Shown piece after piece: positions 1 to 6,555 of a DNA stretch of 6,636 nucleotides. This DNA comes from Flavobacteriia bacterium (GTDB lineage: Bacteria; Bacteroidota; Bacteroidia; Flavobacteriales; Flavobacteriaceae), in contig QNYL01000076.1 of the NCBI GenBank assembly GCA_003973375.1, positions 1 to 6,636 of the forward strand, written 5' to 3'. The translations under genes were made by a program, and so were the position numbers. A model generated the notes under the pieces. That model worked only from the letters and a program-made list of their open reading frames with translations, did not search any database and was not told where the DNA came from. The stretch's first letter is position 1. Every line of letters begins with the position of its first letter.

Positions 1-1103
1 ATCATGATCGGTGAAATAGGCTGATTGCTGTTTTGGCTGATCTTTGCTTCATTGCCGGCTTTGTTCTTTACGGTGATCGAAATGCCTGTAATCTCGCCTT
101 TATTATTTCGTTTCAGTCTTTTATATTTGAATTGAGTGCCGTTTTCTTCAAATTCTTTTTTTATTTTTTTTAGTTCATCATCTTTGGTATCTTTTGTGAT
201 AAACTCATAAATATCTACTCTGTCGGTAAAGATTTCTATAGTATACCCCTCCTTTTTCTGAGCGATGATTTTAGTGTTAAAGGTGAAGATAAAAGCAATT
301 AAAATGGGTAGGATCAAAGTGAATTTTAATTGCATAAACTTTTTAGAGCGTTCTTTTTGTAACATGTCTATTCTTTTTTTAATAAGTGAATTGTAAAAAT
401 TTGATGTCAGCACCAGTTTTATTTCAGGTGAGGATGTTTTTAATAACAGGTATTGATAATTCTTCTTTTCTTTAACAAAATTCTGAGCATCTTCATCAGC
501 GATGAATTCAAGATTCTTTCTGATTTCTTTGGAATAGAGCCATGAAAAGGGGTTGAACCAGAAAATGATGGTAATGATCTGTGACAGAAGGATATCAAAA
601 CTGTGAAATTGTTTTACATGAACTTTTTCATGATTTAAGATCTGTTCCAATTCATTTTCAGAATAATTCGCATCATTAAATACAATAAAATTGAAAAATG
701 AGAAAGGACTTATATTTTTTTGTGTTTTGATCAGATAAAATTTCCCTGATCTGTTCTTTTTATGTGAACTGATAAAATGAATTACAGAAACAAGACGAAA
801 TAAGAATCTTATAAAAAAGAAGGCCATTCCTGTTAAGTATATGATCGTTAATACCTGTTGCCAGGTTAGGGTAGGTTCAGGAGTTGATGGTATTGCCTTA
901 ATCGGAGTAATACCTATTGGTAAGTTCACAGCTTCTATGGTTACATATTCCGGAATAATGATCAGGGGTAATATAAGCGAGGCAAATATTCCGGTGAGCA
1001 GATAAAACCTGATACTTTGAAAGAATGTTTCTTTTTGCAAAAGTAACTTATAGGAAACATAAAAAATGATCAGTATTGCCGAAGATTTAATAAAATATTC
1101 CAT
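1..1103 (-). CDS. M56 family (BlaR1/MecR1-like) membrane metallopeptidase, partial
   Basis: This is an inner-membrane zinc peptidase of the BlaR1/MecR1 type, the sensor-protease partner of the BlaI-like repressor encoded just upstream. The frame is open from an ATG at 1103 to the window edge (367 codons), so the C-terminus and stop are missing. Hydrophobic segments lie near residues 5-22, 33-50, 84-105 and 170-190, with a last one near 260-280. The zinc-protease motif HEKVH is at 158-162. A downstream E199-FIA-D203 supplies the expected third ligand, and FWFNPFSWLY (181-190) is typical of the family. After the last membrane segment comes a charged domain (about 285-365) with a DDELKKIKKEFEENG stretch and NNKGEITGISI, resembling the extracytoplasmic tails of flavobacterial M56 proteins. 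No penicillin-binding domain is visible in the part seen, so the signal is unknown and a beta-lactam role should not be assumed. The start is 3 bases after the repressor's stop, indicating cotranscription. Confidence 0.9.
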   Translation of the reverse strand, partial: MEYFIKSSAILIIFYVSYKLLLQKETFFQSIRFYLLTGIFASLILPLIIIPEYVTIEAVNLPIGITPIKAIPSTPEPTLTWQQVLTIIYLTGMAFFFIRFLFRLVSVIHFISSHKKNRSGKFYLIKTQKNISPFSFFNFIVFNDANYSENELEQILNHEKVHVKQFHSFDILLSQIITIIFWFNPFSWLYSKEIRKNLEFIADEDAQNFVKEKKNYQYLLLKTSSPEIKLVLTSNFYNSLIKKRIDMLQKERSKKFMQLKFTLILPILIAFIFTFNTKIIAQKKEGYTIEIFTDRVDIYEFITKDTKDDELKKIKKEFEENGTQFKYKRLKRNNKGEITGISITVKNKAGNEAKISQNSNQPISPIM

Positions 1104-1106
1104 GAG

Positions 1107-1472
1107 CTATACTTTATCTTTTTTTTCGATTGATGAAATGATCTCTTTTAGTTCCTCTACACTGATCTTTTCTTCTTTGGCAAAAAAGGAAACTACATTC
1201 TTATAGGAATTCTCAAAATACTGCTGAATGGTCTTTTGCATAAATTTCTTCCGGTAAGCTTCTTTTGAGATATCAGGATAATATTGATAGGTATTGCCAA
1301 ATACCTTATGTTTTATAAATCCTTTCTCTTCCATATTCCTTATCATGGTGGAAACGGTATTGTAATGCGGCTTTGGATCAGGTAACTCAGCAACAACTTC
1401 CTTTACAAAAGCTTTTTTCAATTGCCAAAGTATATGCATGATCTCTTCTTCTTTATTGGTCAGTTTTTCCAT
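1107..1472 (-). CDS. BlaI/MecI/CopY-family transcriptional repressor
   Basis: This is a 121-residue winged-helix repressor of normal family length. Residues 1-70 form the DNA-binding domain. It opens with LTNKEEEIMHILW and contains the recognition-helix region HYNTVSTMIRNMEEKGFI (36-53) and a wing ending in TYQYYP (61-66). Residues 71-121 form the helical dimerisation tail. In the staphylococcal homologues the partner protease cleaves an Asn-Phe bond within this tail. Here the similar stretch reads VVSFFAKE (93-100), with Phe-Phe at the apparent site, so that exact bond is not present. The gene is first in an operon with the M56 peptidase (3-base gap). Its promoter is overlapped by a tandem palindrome, which implies autorepression that is relieved when the peptidase senses its signal. 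The ATG at 1472 is well placed, about 12 bases after the predicted transcription start. The family assignment is secure; the target genes beyond its own operon are unknown. Confidence 0.93.
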   Translation of the reverse strand: MEKLTNKEEEIMHILWQLKKAFVKEVVAELPDPKPHYNTVSTMIRNMEEKGFIKHKVFGNTYQYYPDISKEAYRKKFMQKTIQQYFENSYKNVVSFFAKEEKISVEELKEIISSIEKKDKV

Positions 1473-1490
1473 AGGTTAAAATCTTTGAGT

Positions 1491-1520
1491 CAAATGTAAA
1501 CTAAAAAAATAGTTATACAA
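1491..1520 (-). promoter_or_regulatory. Bacteroidota-type promoter of the repressor/M56 operon
   Basis: On the minus strand, TACATTTG (1491-1498) is a perfect match to the Bacteroidota -7 consensus TAnnTTTG. A TTG (1518-1520) lies upstream with a 19-base spacer, matching the usual -33 element. Transcription should start near 1485, leaving a leader of only about 12 bases before the ATG at 1472. No Shine-Dalgarno sequence is visible, which is normal for this phylum. Confidence 0.75.
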
Positions 1521-1536
1521 CTAAAAAAATAGTTAT
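1499..1536. promoter_or_regulatory. Tandem palindromic operator, probably for the BlaI-type repressor
   Basis: The 18-base sequence aactaaaaaaatagttat occurs twice, at 1499-1516 and 1519-1536, with an exact 20-base period (about two helical turns). Each copy contains the inverted repeat AACTA-N6-TAGTT, at 1499-1514 and 1519-1534. The first copy fills the spacer between the -33 and -7 elements of the repressor promoter, and the second overlaps the -33 element and extends upstream. BlaI-family proteins are known to bind paired dyads in their own promoters as dimers. Assigning this site to the adjacent repressor is inference from position and symmetry. Confidence 0.7.
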
Positions 1537-1592
1537 TTAACAAAATTTTAATATTTTTATTATATCATGATTTATGACAAGCGATATTCGTG

Positions 1593-1600
1593 TATATTTG
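1593..1600 (+). promoter_or_regulatory. -7 promoter element of the antiporter gene
   Basis: TATATTTG followed by C matches the Bacteroidota TAnnTTTG element and lies 61 bases before the GTG start at 1662, giving a predicted leader of about 55 bases. No clear TTG is found at the -33 position, where TTT (1571-1573) sits at the right distance. The element lies about 57 bases from the tandem operator, so control by the divergent repressor is possible but not indicated by overlap. Confidence 0.55.
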
Positions 1601-1661
1601 CAGGCAACAGAATAAATTTCAAACCAAGAACTGTGTTTGAGATAGAACCAAAACTATTCCT

Positions 1662-2594
1662 GTGGATTATTTATTTCTGCTTTCAGGCTTTATTTTATTG
1701 ATTTTAGGAGGGCACTTTTTATTAGATGCCTCAGTTGCCGTATCATTACGACTTAAAATACCAAAGATCGTTATTGGAATGACCATTGTGTCTTTTGCTA
1801 CTTCGGCACCGGAACTTATTGTAAGTTTGAATTCAGCTTTAGACGGTCATGCCGATATTGCTATGGGCAACGTAATTGGTTCGAATATTGCTAATTTAGG
1901 TTTGGTTTTGGGGGTGATATTACTTTTAAGATCCATCTCAGTTGAAAAAAGTTTTTATAAAACAGACTGGCCGGTAATGATGTTATCGTCGATTCTGTTA
2001 TTTCTGTTTATCTTCCACGATGGGGTACTTGAGCGGTATGAAGGAATTATATTAGTGGTTACCTTATTGATTTTTCTTATTTATCTTTTAAAGATTCAGG
2101 AACGTGCCGTGGATATAGATGAAATAGCCGTACAAAAAGAAATGAAACCCCCTTTGATGATTCTTTTCCTTGTATTAGGAGGTGCCGGATTGTGGGCAGG
2201 CTCAGAATTACTGATCAAGGGTGCCATAAATATTGCAAATGAATTTGGAGTAAGTGAAAGAGTGATAGGGGTTACCATTATCTCAGTGGGTACAAGTATT
2301 CCTGAACTTGCAGCATCAATCATGGCAATATTTAAAAAAGAGAAGGCAATATCGCTGGGTAATATTTTAGGTTCTAATATATTTAATATACTGGCAGTAT
2401 TGGGTATTACCTCTATTGTAACTCCTATACGTGTTGAAGATCAGGGTTTGCTTACCAATGATATTTACTGGATGCTTTATTTTGCCTTGTTGATATTTCC
2501 TATGGTTTTTGTTCCTGTACGGATGAAGCTTAACTGGAAAGAAGGACTGATTCTTTTACTTTCCTATGCCGTTTTTATAAGCTTAATGATATAA
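1662..2594 (+). CDS. Sodium/calcium antiporter, CaCA superfamily (YrbG-like)
   Basis: This is a 310-residue inner-membrane cation exchanger, which by family uses the sodium gradient to export calcium. It shows the duplicated architecture of the superfamily, with about ten hydrophobic segments in two halves joined by a short charged loop (about 144-163). The alpha-1 repeat spans about 39-84 and includes TSAPE (47-51) and GNVIGSN (69-75). The alpha-2 repeat spans about 203-248 and includes GTSIPE (210-215) and GNILGSN (233-239). Glu51 and Glu215 correspond to the central acidic ion ligands, and Asn75 and Asn239 to the paired amide positions. Length is normal for bacterial YrbG-like proteins. 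The start is GTG at 1662: an in-frame TGA at 1638-1640 leaves no upstream ATG or GTG, and the N-terminus MDYLFLLSGF fits the family. The gene stands alone with its own promoter. The exact ion preference cannot be read from the sequence. Confidence 0.93.
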   Translation: MDYLFLLSGFILLILGGHFLLDASVAVSLRLKIPKIVIGMTIVSFATSAPELIVSLNSALDGHADIAMGNVIGSNIANLGLVLGVILLLRSISVEKSFYKTDWPVMMLSSILLFLFIFHDGVLERYEGIILVVTLLIFLIYLLKIQERAVDIDEIAVQKEMKPPLMILFLVLGGAGLWAGSELLIKGAINIANEFGVSERVIGVTIISVGTSIPELAASIMAIFKKEKAISLGNILGSNIFNILAVLGITSIVTPIRVEDQGLLTNDIYWMLYFALLIFPMVFVPVRMKLNWKEGLILLLSYAVFISLMI

Positions 2595-2632
2595 TTGATA
2601 TTTTATTCTATTTTTGTTATTTATTAAAAATT

Positions 2633-2694
2633 AGGGGTTAATTATTAAAATATTAATATTTCTTTTGCTTACCCCTAAAAAAACAGGGGTGCAA
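2633..2694. promoter_or_regulatory. GGGG/CCCC palindromic element upstream of glnN
   Basis: Three related hexamers lie here: AGGGGT (2633-2638), ACCCCT (2671-2676) and AGGGGT (2685-2690). The last two form the inverted repeat ACCCCT-N8-AGGGGT. It is extended by TTGC (2665-2668) pairing with GCAA (2691-2694) across a two-base asymmetry. The first and second also form TTAGGGGT / ACCCCTAA. A 12-base AT palindrome, aatattaatatt, lies between them (2649-2660). G/C runs stand out in this very AT-rich spacer. The block ends about 25 bases before the glnN -7 element, a position suited to an activator or a nitrogen-responsive regulator. It lacks a T-tract, so it is unlikely to be the antiporter's terminator. 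The bound protein is unknown. Confidence 0.55.
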
Positions 2695-2718
2695 GTAGTT
2701 ACTATTCTATTTTATTTA

Positions 2719-2726
2719 TATTTTTG
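2719..2726 (+). promoter_or_regulatory. -7 promoter element of glnN
   Basis: TATTTTTG followed by CC matches the TAnnTTTG consensus. Transcription should begin near 2732, giving an A-rich leader of about 18 bases before the ATG at 2750. The -33 region (around 2695-2701, GTAGTTA) lacks a good TTG. This is consistent with a promoter that depends on an activator bound at the palindrome just upstream. Confidence 0.65.
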
Positions 2727-2749
2727 CCAAATAATTTAAAAAAATAAAT

Positions 2750-4936
2750 ATGACTACTTTCCGTTTTAAAGCTTTAAGTGAAACCCTGAACCGTAAACCG
2801 GTTAAATTTGATGAGAAAAAGAAATACTCAGAAATTTTTGGTGAAAATGTTTTTGGTGAAAACAGTATGCGCCAATTTTTAACTAAAGATGCCTTTAACA
2901 GTGTAATGAATGCAATAAAGGTCGGATCTAAGATCGATAGAAAAATTGCTGATCAGGTAGCTTCTGCAATGAGAGACTGGGCACTGCAAAAAGGTGTAAC
3001 GCACTTTACTCACTGGTTTCAGCCTTTAACAGGAGGAACAGCCGAGAAACACGATGCTTTCTTTGAACCCGTTGGAGGTGGTAATTCAATAGAAAAATTT
3101 AGTGGAAATGAATTGGTTCAGCAGGAACCTGATGCTTCAAGTTTTCCAAACGGTGGAATAAGAAATACTTTTGAAGCACGGGGTTATACTGCTTGGGATC
3201 CTACTTCTCCGGCTTTTATATATGGTACAACACTTTGTATTCCAACCGTATTCGTATCTTATACAGGGGAAGCCTTAGATAATAAGACCCCTTTATTAAG
3301 AGCGCTTCAGGCGGTGGATAAACACGCCACTGCTGTAGCCAAATATTTTGATAAGAATGTAAATAAAGTTAATTCCTTCTTAGGATGGGAACAGGAATTC
3401 TTCCTGATCGACAAGGCATTGGTTACTGCCCGCCCTGATCTGCTTTTAACCGGAAGAACTCTTTTAGGACATTCCTCTGCAAAAGGTCAGCAACTGGATG
3501 ATCACTATTTTGGAAGTATTCCTCAAAGAGCGATGAACTTTATGAGAGAACTGGAATATGAATGTATGAAATTAGGAATTCCATTGACTACAAGACATAA
3601 TGAAGTGGCACCTAATCAGTTTGAATTTGCCCCAATTTATGAAGAAGCGAATCTGGCGGTAGATCACAATTCACTCTTGATGGATATTATGGGAAAGATC
3701 GCCTCAAAACATAACCTGAAAGTTTTACTTCATGAAAAACCATTTGCTGATATTAATGGTTCAGGAAAGCACAACAACTGGTCGTTGGGTACCGATACCG
3801 GTGTAAATTTACTGAGTCCCGGAAAAACTCCAATGAGAAACCTGCAGTTCCTTACCTTCTTTATCAATACCATTAAAGCGATTAATGATTATGAAGAATT
3901 GATGCGTGCAGGTATTGCCAGCGCAGGAAATGATCACCGTTTGGGCGCCAATGAAGCTCCTCCGGCCATTATTTCTGTATTTATAGGAGAACAGCTTACC
4001 AAAGTGTTAAACGATTTGGAAAATGTTACCAATGGTAAATTATCTCCTGAAGAAAAAACCGAATTAAAACTGAATGTAGTTGGTAAGATTCCTGAGATCA
4101 TGCTGGATAATACCGACAGGAACCGGACTTCACCATTTGCCTTTACAGGAAATAAATTTGAATTTAGAGCGGTAGGTTCCAATGCCAATACAGCAAAACC
4201 GATGACCATTTTAAATACAATTGTAGCAAAACAATTGAAAGATTTTAAGATTGAAGTGGATAAACTTATCGAGTCTAAAGAATTAAAGAAAGATGAGGCG
4301 ATATTTAATGTACTTAGAGAGTATATTAAGCAATCTAAAAGAATTCTTTTTGAAGGAAATGGTTACGGAAAAGAATGGGAAATTGAAGCTAAAAAGAGAG
4401 GCCTTAGTAATAACAAAACCACACCTGAGGCAATTAAGGAAAAAGTTTCTAAAAAAACCATCGAATTGTACAAGGAGTTAGGAGTAATGAGTTCTACCGA
4501 GATCGTAGCCCGACATGAAATTCAGTTAGATGAATACTCTTTAAGAATTCAGATCGAAGGTCGTGTAATTGGTGATATTGCTTTGAACCATGTGATTCCT
4601 ACAGCGGTGAATTATCAAAATAAACTAATCGAGAATGTAAAAGGAATCAAGGAGATCTTTGGGGATGAGTCTAAAGATATTGCAAAAGATCAGATGGAAC
4701 TGATAAAAAATATTTCTATGCATATTAGTGAAATTAATACAGGTGTACATGAAATGATTGAAGAACGTAAAAAGGCAAATGTAATGGAAGATCCTGAAGA
4801 AAAAGCCTTTGCTTACTGTGATCATGTTAAACCATATTTCGATAAGATTAAATACCATTGCGATAAGCTTGAACTTATGATTGATGATGAATTATGGCCT
4901 TTACCAAAGTATAGAGAAATGTTATTTACAAGATAA
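2750..4936 (+). CDS. glnN: Type III glutamine synthetase
   Basis: This cytoplasmic enzyme makes glutamine from glutamate, ammonia and ATP, the entry point of ammonium assimilation. At 728 residues it has the length of the large GSIII class (about 730) rather than the roughly 450 of types I and II. The N-terminal GSIII-specific domain covers about residues 1-200. The catalytic motifs follow in order: GWEQEFFLID (212-221), with metal/substrate glutamates; TRHNEVAPNQFEFAP (281-295); HEKPF followed by NGSGKHNNWS (328-345), carrying the nucleotide/glutamate-binding loop; GNDHRLGANEAPP (393-405); and DRNRTSPFAFTGNKFEFRAVGS (456-477), with the conserved arginines. The C-terminal region (about 540-728) is helical and charged and belongs to the GSIII extension. 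No frameshift or missing key residue was seen. The ATG at 2750 sits about 18 bases after the predicted transcription start. The gene appears monocistronic, with its own promoter, an upstream palindrome and a strong terminator. No GlnB or ammonium transporter gene is adjacent. Confidence 0.97.
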   Translation: MTTFRFKALSETLNRKPVKFDEKKKYSEIFGENVFGENSMRQFLTKDAFNSVMNAIKVGSKIDRKIADQVASAMRDWALQKGVTHFTHWFQPLTGGTAEKHDAFFEPVGGGNSIEKFSGNELVQQEPDASSFPNGGIRNTFEARGYTAWDPTSPAFIYGTTLCIPTVFVSYTGEALDNKTPLLRALQAVDKHATAVAKYFDKNVNKVNSFLGWEQEFFLIDKALVTARPDLLLTGRTLLGHSSAKGQQLDDHYFGSIPQRAMNFMRELEYECMKLGIPLTTRHNEVAPNQFEFAPIYEEANLAVDHNSLLMDIMGKIASKHNLKVLLHEKPFADINGSGKHNNWSLGTDTGVNLLSPGKTPMRNLQFLTFFINTIKAINDYEELMRAGIASAGNDHRLGANEAPPAIISVFIGEQLTKVLNDLENVTNGKLSPEEKTELKLNVVGKIPEIMLDNTDRNRTSPFAFTGNKFEFRAVGSNANTAKPMTILNTIVAKQLKDFKIEVDKLIESKELKKDEAIFNVLREYIKQSKRILFEGNGYGKEWEIEAKKRGLSNNKTTPEAIKEKVSKKTIELYKELGVMSSTEIVARHEIQLDEYSLRIQIEGRVIGDIALNHVIPTAVNYQNKLIENVKGIKEIFGDESKDIAKDQMELIKNISMHISEINTGVHEMIEERKKANVMEDPEEKAFAYCDHVKPYFDKIKYHCDKLELMIDDELWPLPKYREMLFTR

Positions 4937-4958
4937 AAGAATAATTAGGTTAATTTTT

Positions 4959-4998
4959 ATCCCGCAATTAATTATATTTGGTTGCGGGATTTTTTATT
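4959..4998 (+). terminator. Rho-independent terminator of glnN
   Basis: A perfect 9-base-pair stem, ATCCCGCAA (4959-4967) with TTGCGGGAT (4982-4990), encloses a 14-base loop and is followed by TTTTTATT. It begins 22 bases after the glnN stop codon. The long AT-rich loop is unusual and contains the next gene's -7 promoter element. Confidence 0.85.
4973..4980 (+). promoter_or_regulatory. -7 promoter element of the glycosyltransferase, inside the terminator loop
   Basis: TATATTTG matches the TAnnTTTG consensus exactly and lies within the 14-base loop of the glnN terminator. The likely transcription start (about 4985-4988) falls in the right arm of the stem, so the new transcript cannot fold the hairpin. 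The -33 region has only TTA (4950-4952) at a 20-base spacing. The leader to the GTG at 5006 would be about 20 bases. Confidence 0.65.
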
Positions 4999-5005
4999 CT
5001 ATAAG

Positions 5006-6466
5006 GTGAAAAAAACAAAATTTTTATTGTTTGGTGTCTTAACGGTCTATGCTTTAAGATTTATTTTGTCGTTATTGATGGGACTGATGCCTCAGGATGC
5101 ATACTATTATTTTTACAGCGAACATCTGGCACTTTCCTATTTTGACCATCCGCCTATGGTAGCCTATATGCTTAAATTTTTCAGTCTTTTTCTCGGTAAA
5201 AGCGTGTGGGCAGTTAAACTCACCGATTTTATTGTCACTTTGATCTCGTTTTCAGCTTTTTATTACCTCAGTTCGTTTTTCTTATCAAAAGAGAGAAATC
5301 TTAAAACACTATTTTTTTATGCAACTACTTTTTTACTGACGATTATTTCTATCAATACCACACCGGATGTGCCTTTAATTCTTTTCTGGACGTTTTCGCT
5401 GATTGCCGTGTATAAAGCAGTATATGAAAATAAACTCTTTTTCTGGATTCTTTCGGGAGTTCTGATGGGACTTGCTTTTGACAGTAAATATACAGCCCTG
5501 TTTCTGCCTTTCGGATTGATTCTGTTTCTGGTATTATCCAAAGAACACCGGCATTTTTTATTTTCAAAAGAACTTTTATTATCGGTATTATTTTTTTTAA
5601 TCACAGTATCTCCGGTTTTTATCTGGAATTATCAAAACAACTGGATTTCCTTTTCTTTTCAGTCGTCAGAGAGAGCCGGTTCCATTTCAAATTTCAACCT
5701 GGAACCTGTTTTGTTTTTAGGAAACCTGGGCACACAAATGCTTATTCTGTTACCGGTACTATTTATTGGAATGGTGGTAATCCTAAATAAATATGTAAAA
5801 AAAATGTTTAAAAAAGGAATCCTGAAGAATGATAAAGATCTTTTTTTAATATCATTTTCAGTACCCATTATCTTATTTTTCTTCGGTGTTTCTCTTTTTT
5901 ACTGGGTTAAATTAAACTGGATCATGCCCGGATATATCGCCGTAATCATATTGGTATCCAGATATATAAGTATAAAATGGTTAAAAGTTCAGATTGTTAT
6001 TTCTTTAATTTTTCATCTGGTATTTTTGATTGAAGTGATCTTTTATCCGGTTCCGATTAAATCGGATGATACCTGGTATGGCTGGGAAGAATTATCTGCA
6101 GAAGTGCAAACGATCCAAAGGTCGATTCCTGATAGTTTTATCTTTTCCAATGACGGCTATAAAACTTCGGCACTTCTCGATTTTTTCTTAGATGAAAAGA
6201 TCTATGCAGGAAATGTGCTTGGTGAATTTGCTTTGCAGTTTTCTGTAGTTTATCCCGATTTGAGTAATCTTAAAGGTAAGAATGCTTTATTTCTTGATTC
6301 TGATAAACGTATAAAGAATCTTGAAAAGTCAAAAAAGACACCCGCTAAATTAAATGATTATTTTGAAAAAGTAGAACAACTTGATCCTATCATTATTAAA
6401 AACAACAGAGGAAAGGCAATGAGAAAATTTTACGTTTACAGGTGTGAAAATTATTTAAAAAAGTAA
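5006..6466 (+). CDS. ArnT/PMT-like membrane glycosyltransferase (GT39/GT83-type)
   Basis: This is a polytopic inner-membrane glycosyltransferase of the ArnT/dolichyl-phosphate-mannose-protein mannosyltransferase type (PMT_2). Such enzymes move a sugar from a polyprenyl-phosphate donor to a lipid, glycan or protein on the periplasmic side. It has 486 residues from the GTG. After the first membrane segment comes the first periplasmic loop, with PQDAYYYFYSEHLALSYFDH (29-48): Asp31 is the candidate catalytic acid, and SYFDHPPM is a family hallmark. Further signatures are NTTPDVPLILFW (117-128), FDSKYTALFLP (158-168), SPVFIWNYQNNW (202-213) and VKLNWIMPGY (301-310). There are about ten membrane segments up to residue 346. 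The soluble C-terminal domain (347-486) begins with DDTWYGWEEL. The TTG at 4982 would extend the protein by eight residues, but it lies in the terminator stem and upstream of the predicted transcription start, so the GTG at 5006 is preferred. Donor and acceptor are unknown. Confidence 0.87.
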   Translation: MKKTKFLLFGVLTVYALRFILSLLMGLMPQDAYYYFYSEHLALSYFDHPPMVAYMLKFFSLFLGKSVWAVKLTDFIVTLISFSAFYYLSSFFLSKERNLKTLFFYATTFLLTIISINTTPDVPLILFWTFSLIAVYKAVYENKLFFWILSGVLMGLAFDSKYTALFLPFGLILFLVLSKEHRHFLFSKELLLSVLFFLITVSPVFIWNYQNNWISFSFQSSERAGSISNFNLEPVLFLGNLGTQMLILLPVLFIGMVVILNKYVKKMFKKGILKNDKDLFLISFSVPIILFFFGVSLFYWVKLNWIMPGYIAVIILVSRYISIKWLKVQIVISLIFHLVFLIEVIFYPVPIKSDDTWYGWEELSAEVQTIQRSIPDSFIFSNDGYKTSALLDFFLDEKIYAGNVLGEFALQFSVVYPDLSNLKGKNALFLDSDKRIKNLEKSKKTPAKLNDYFEKVEQLDPIIIKNNRGKAMRKFYVYRCENYLKK

Positions 6467-6505
6467 AACAATATCTTATTAAGTAACTTTTTTAAACAAA
6501 AACAA

Positions 6506-6513
6506 TAAATTTG
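6506..6513 (+). promoter_or_regulatory. -7 promoter element of the rightmost gene
   Basis: TAAATTTG followed by C is a perfect TAnnTTTG match, 42 bases before the ATG at 6556. No TTG is seen at the expected -33 distance. Transcription should start near 6519, just before the hairpin at 6524-6540, which would therefore be part of the new transcript's leader. Confidence 0.55.
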
Positions 6514-6523
6514 CAATTAAATT

Positions 6524-6553
6524 CCTTTCTGGCGGAAAGGATTTTTCATTTTT
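6524..6553 (+). terminator. Hairpin with T-tract after the glycosyltransferase gene
   Basis: CCTTTC (6524-6529) pairs with GAAAGG (6535-6540) around a five-base loop and is followed by ATTTTTCATTTTT. One flanking T-A pair makes the stem seven base pairs. It lies 57 bases after the glycosyltransferase stop and only 2-3 bases before the next ATG. It can terminate the upstream transcript. Because the next gene's -7 element lies before it, it may also act as a leader attenuator. Confidence 0.6.
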
Positions 6554-6555
6554 CT

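Noticed and set aside
1..1472. The BlaI/M56 pair as a beta-lactam resistance locus
   Set aside because: No beta-lactamase or penicillin-binding protein gene is in the window, and the sensor part seen lacks a penicillin-binding domain. Such pairs are common in Bacteroidota without a known resistance role.
2096..2323. Minus-strand open frame opposite the antiporter
   Set aside because: It is antisense to the alpha-2 half of a clearly conserved antiporter and looks like a codon-use shadow. No promoter or family signal was seen.
1662..2594. Two similar halves of the antiporter as a recent tandem duplication
   Set aside because: The alpha-1/alpha-2 repeat is the ancient internal duplication shared by the whole CaCA superfamily and is not a local event.
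2631..2694. GGGG/CCCC inverted repeats as the antiporter's terminator
   Set aside because: Neither possible stem is followed by a T-tract: one is followed by A residues and the other by GCAAGTAG. A protein-binding site upstream of glnN fits better.
4293..4481. Plus-strand 62-codon open frame inside glnN
   Set aside because: It is fully contained in the glnN coding region in another frame, has a biased Lys/Leu composition, and shows no recognisable domain. glnN is intact through it.
3934..4858. Minus-strand open frames opposite glnN (3934-4209 and 4625-4858)
   Set aside because: They lie opposite conserved or continuous glnN coding sequence and have no family features or upstream promoter element.
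5317..5868. Minus-strand open frames opposite the glycosyltransferase
   Set aside because: They overlap one another in different frames and lie wholly opposite a conserved membrane enzyme, so they are shadows.
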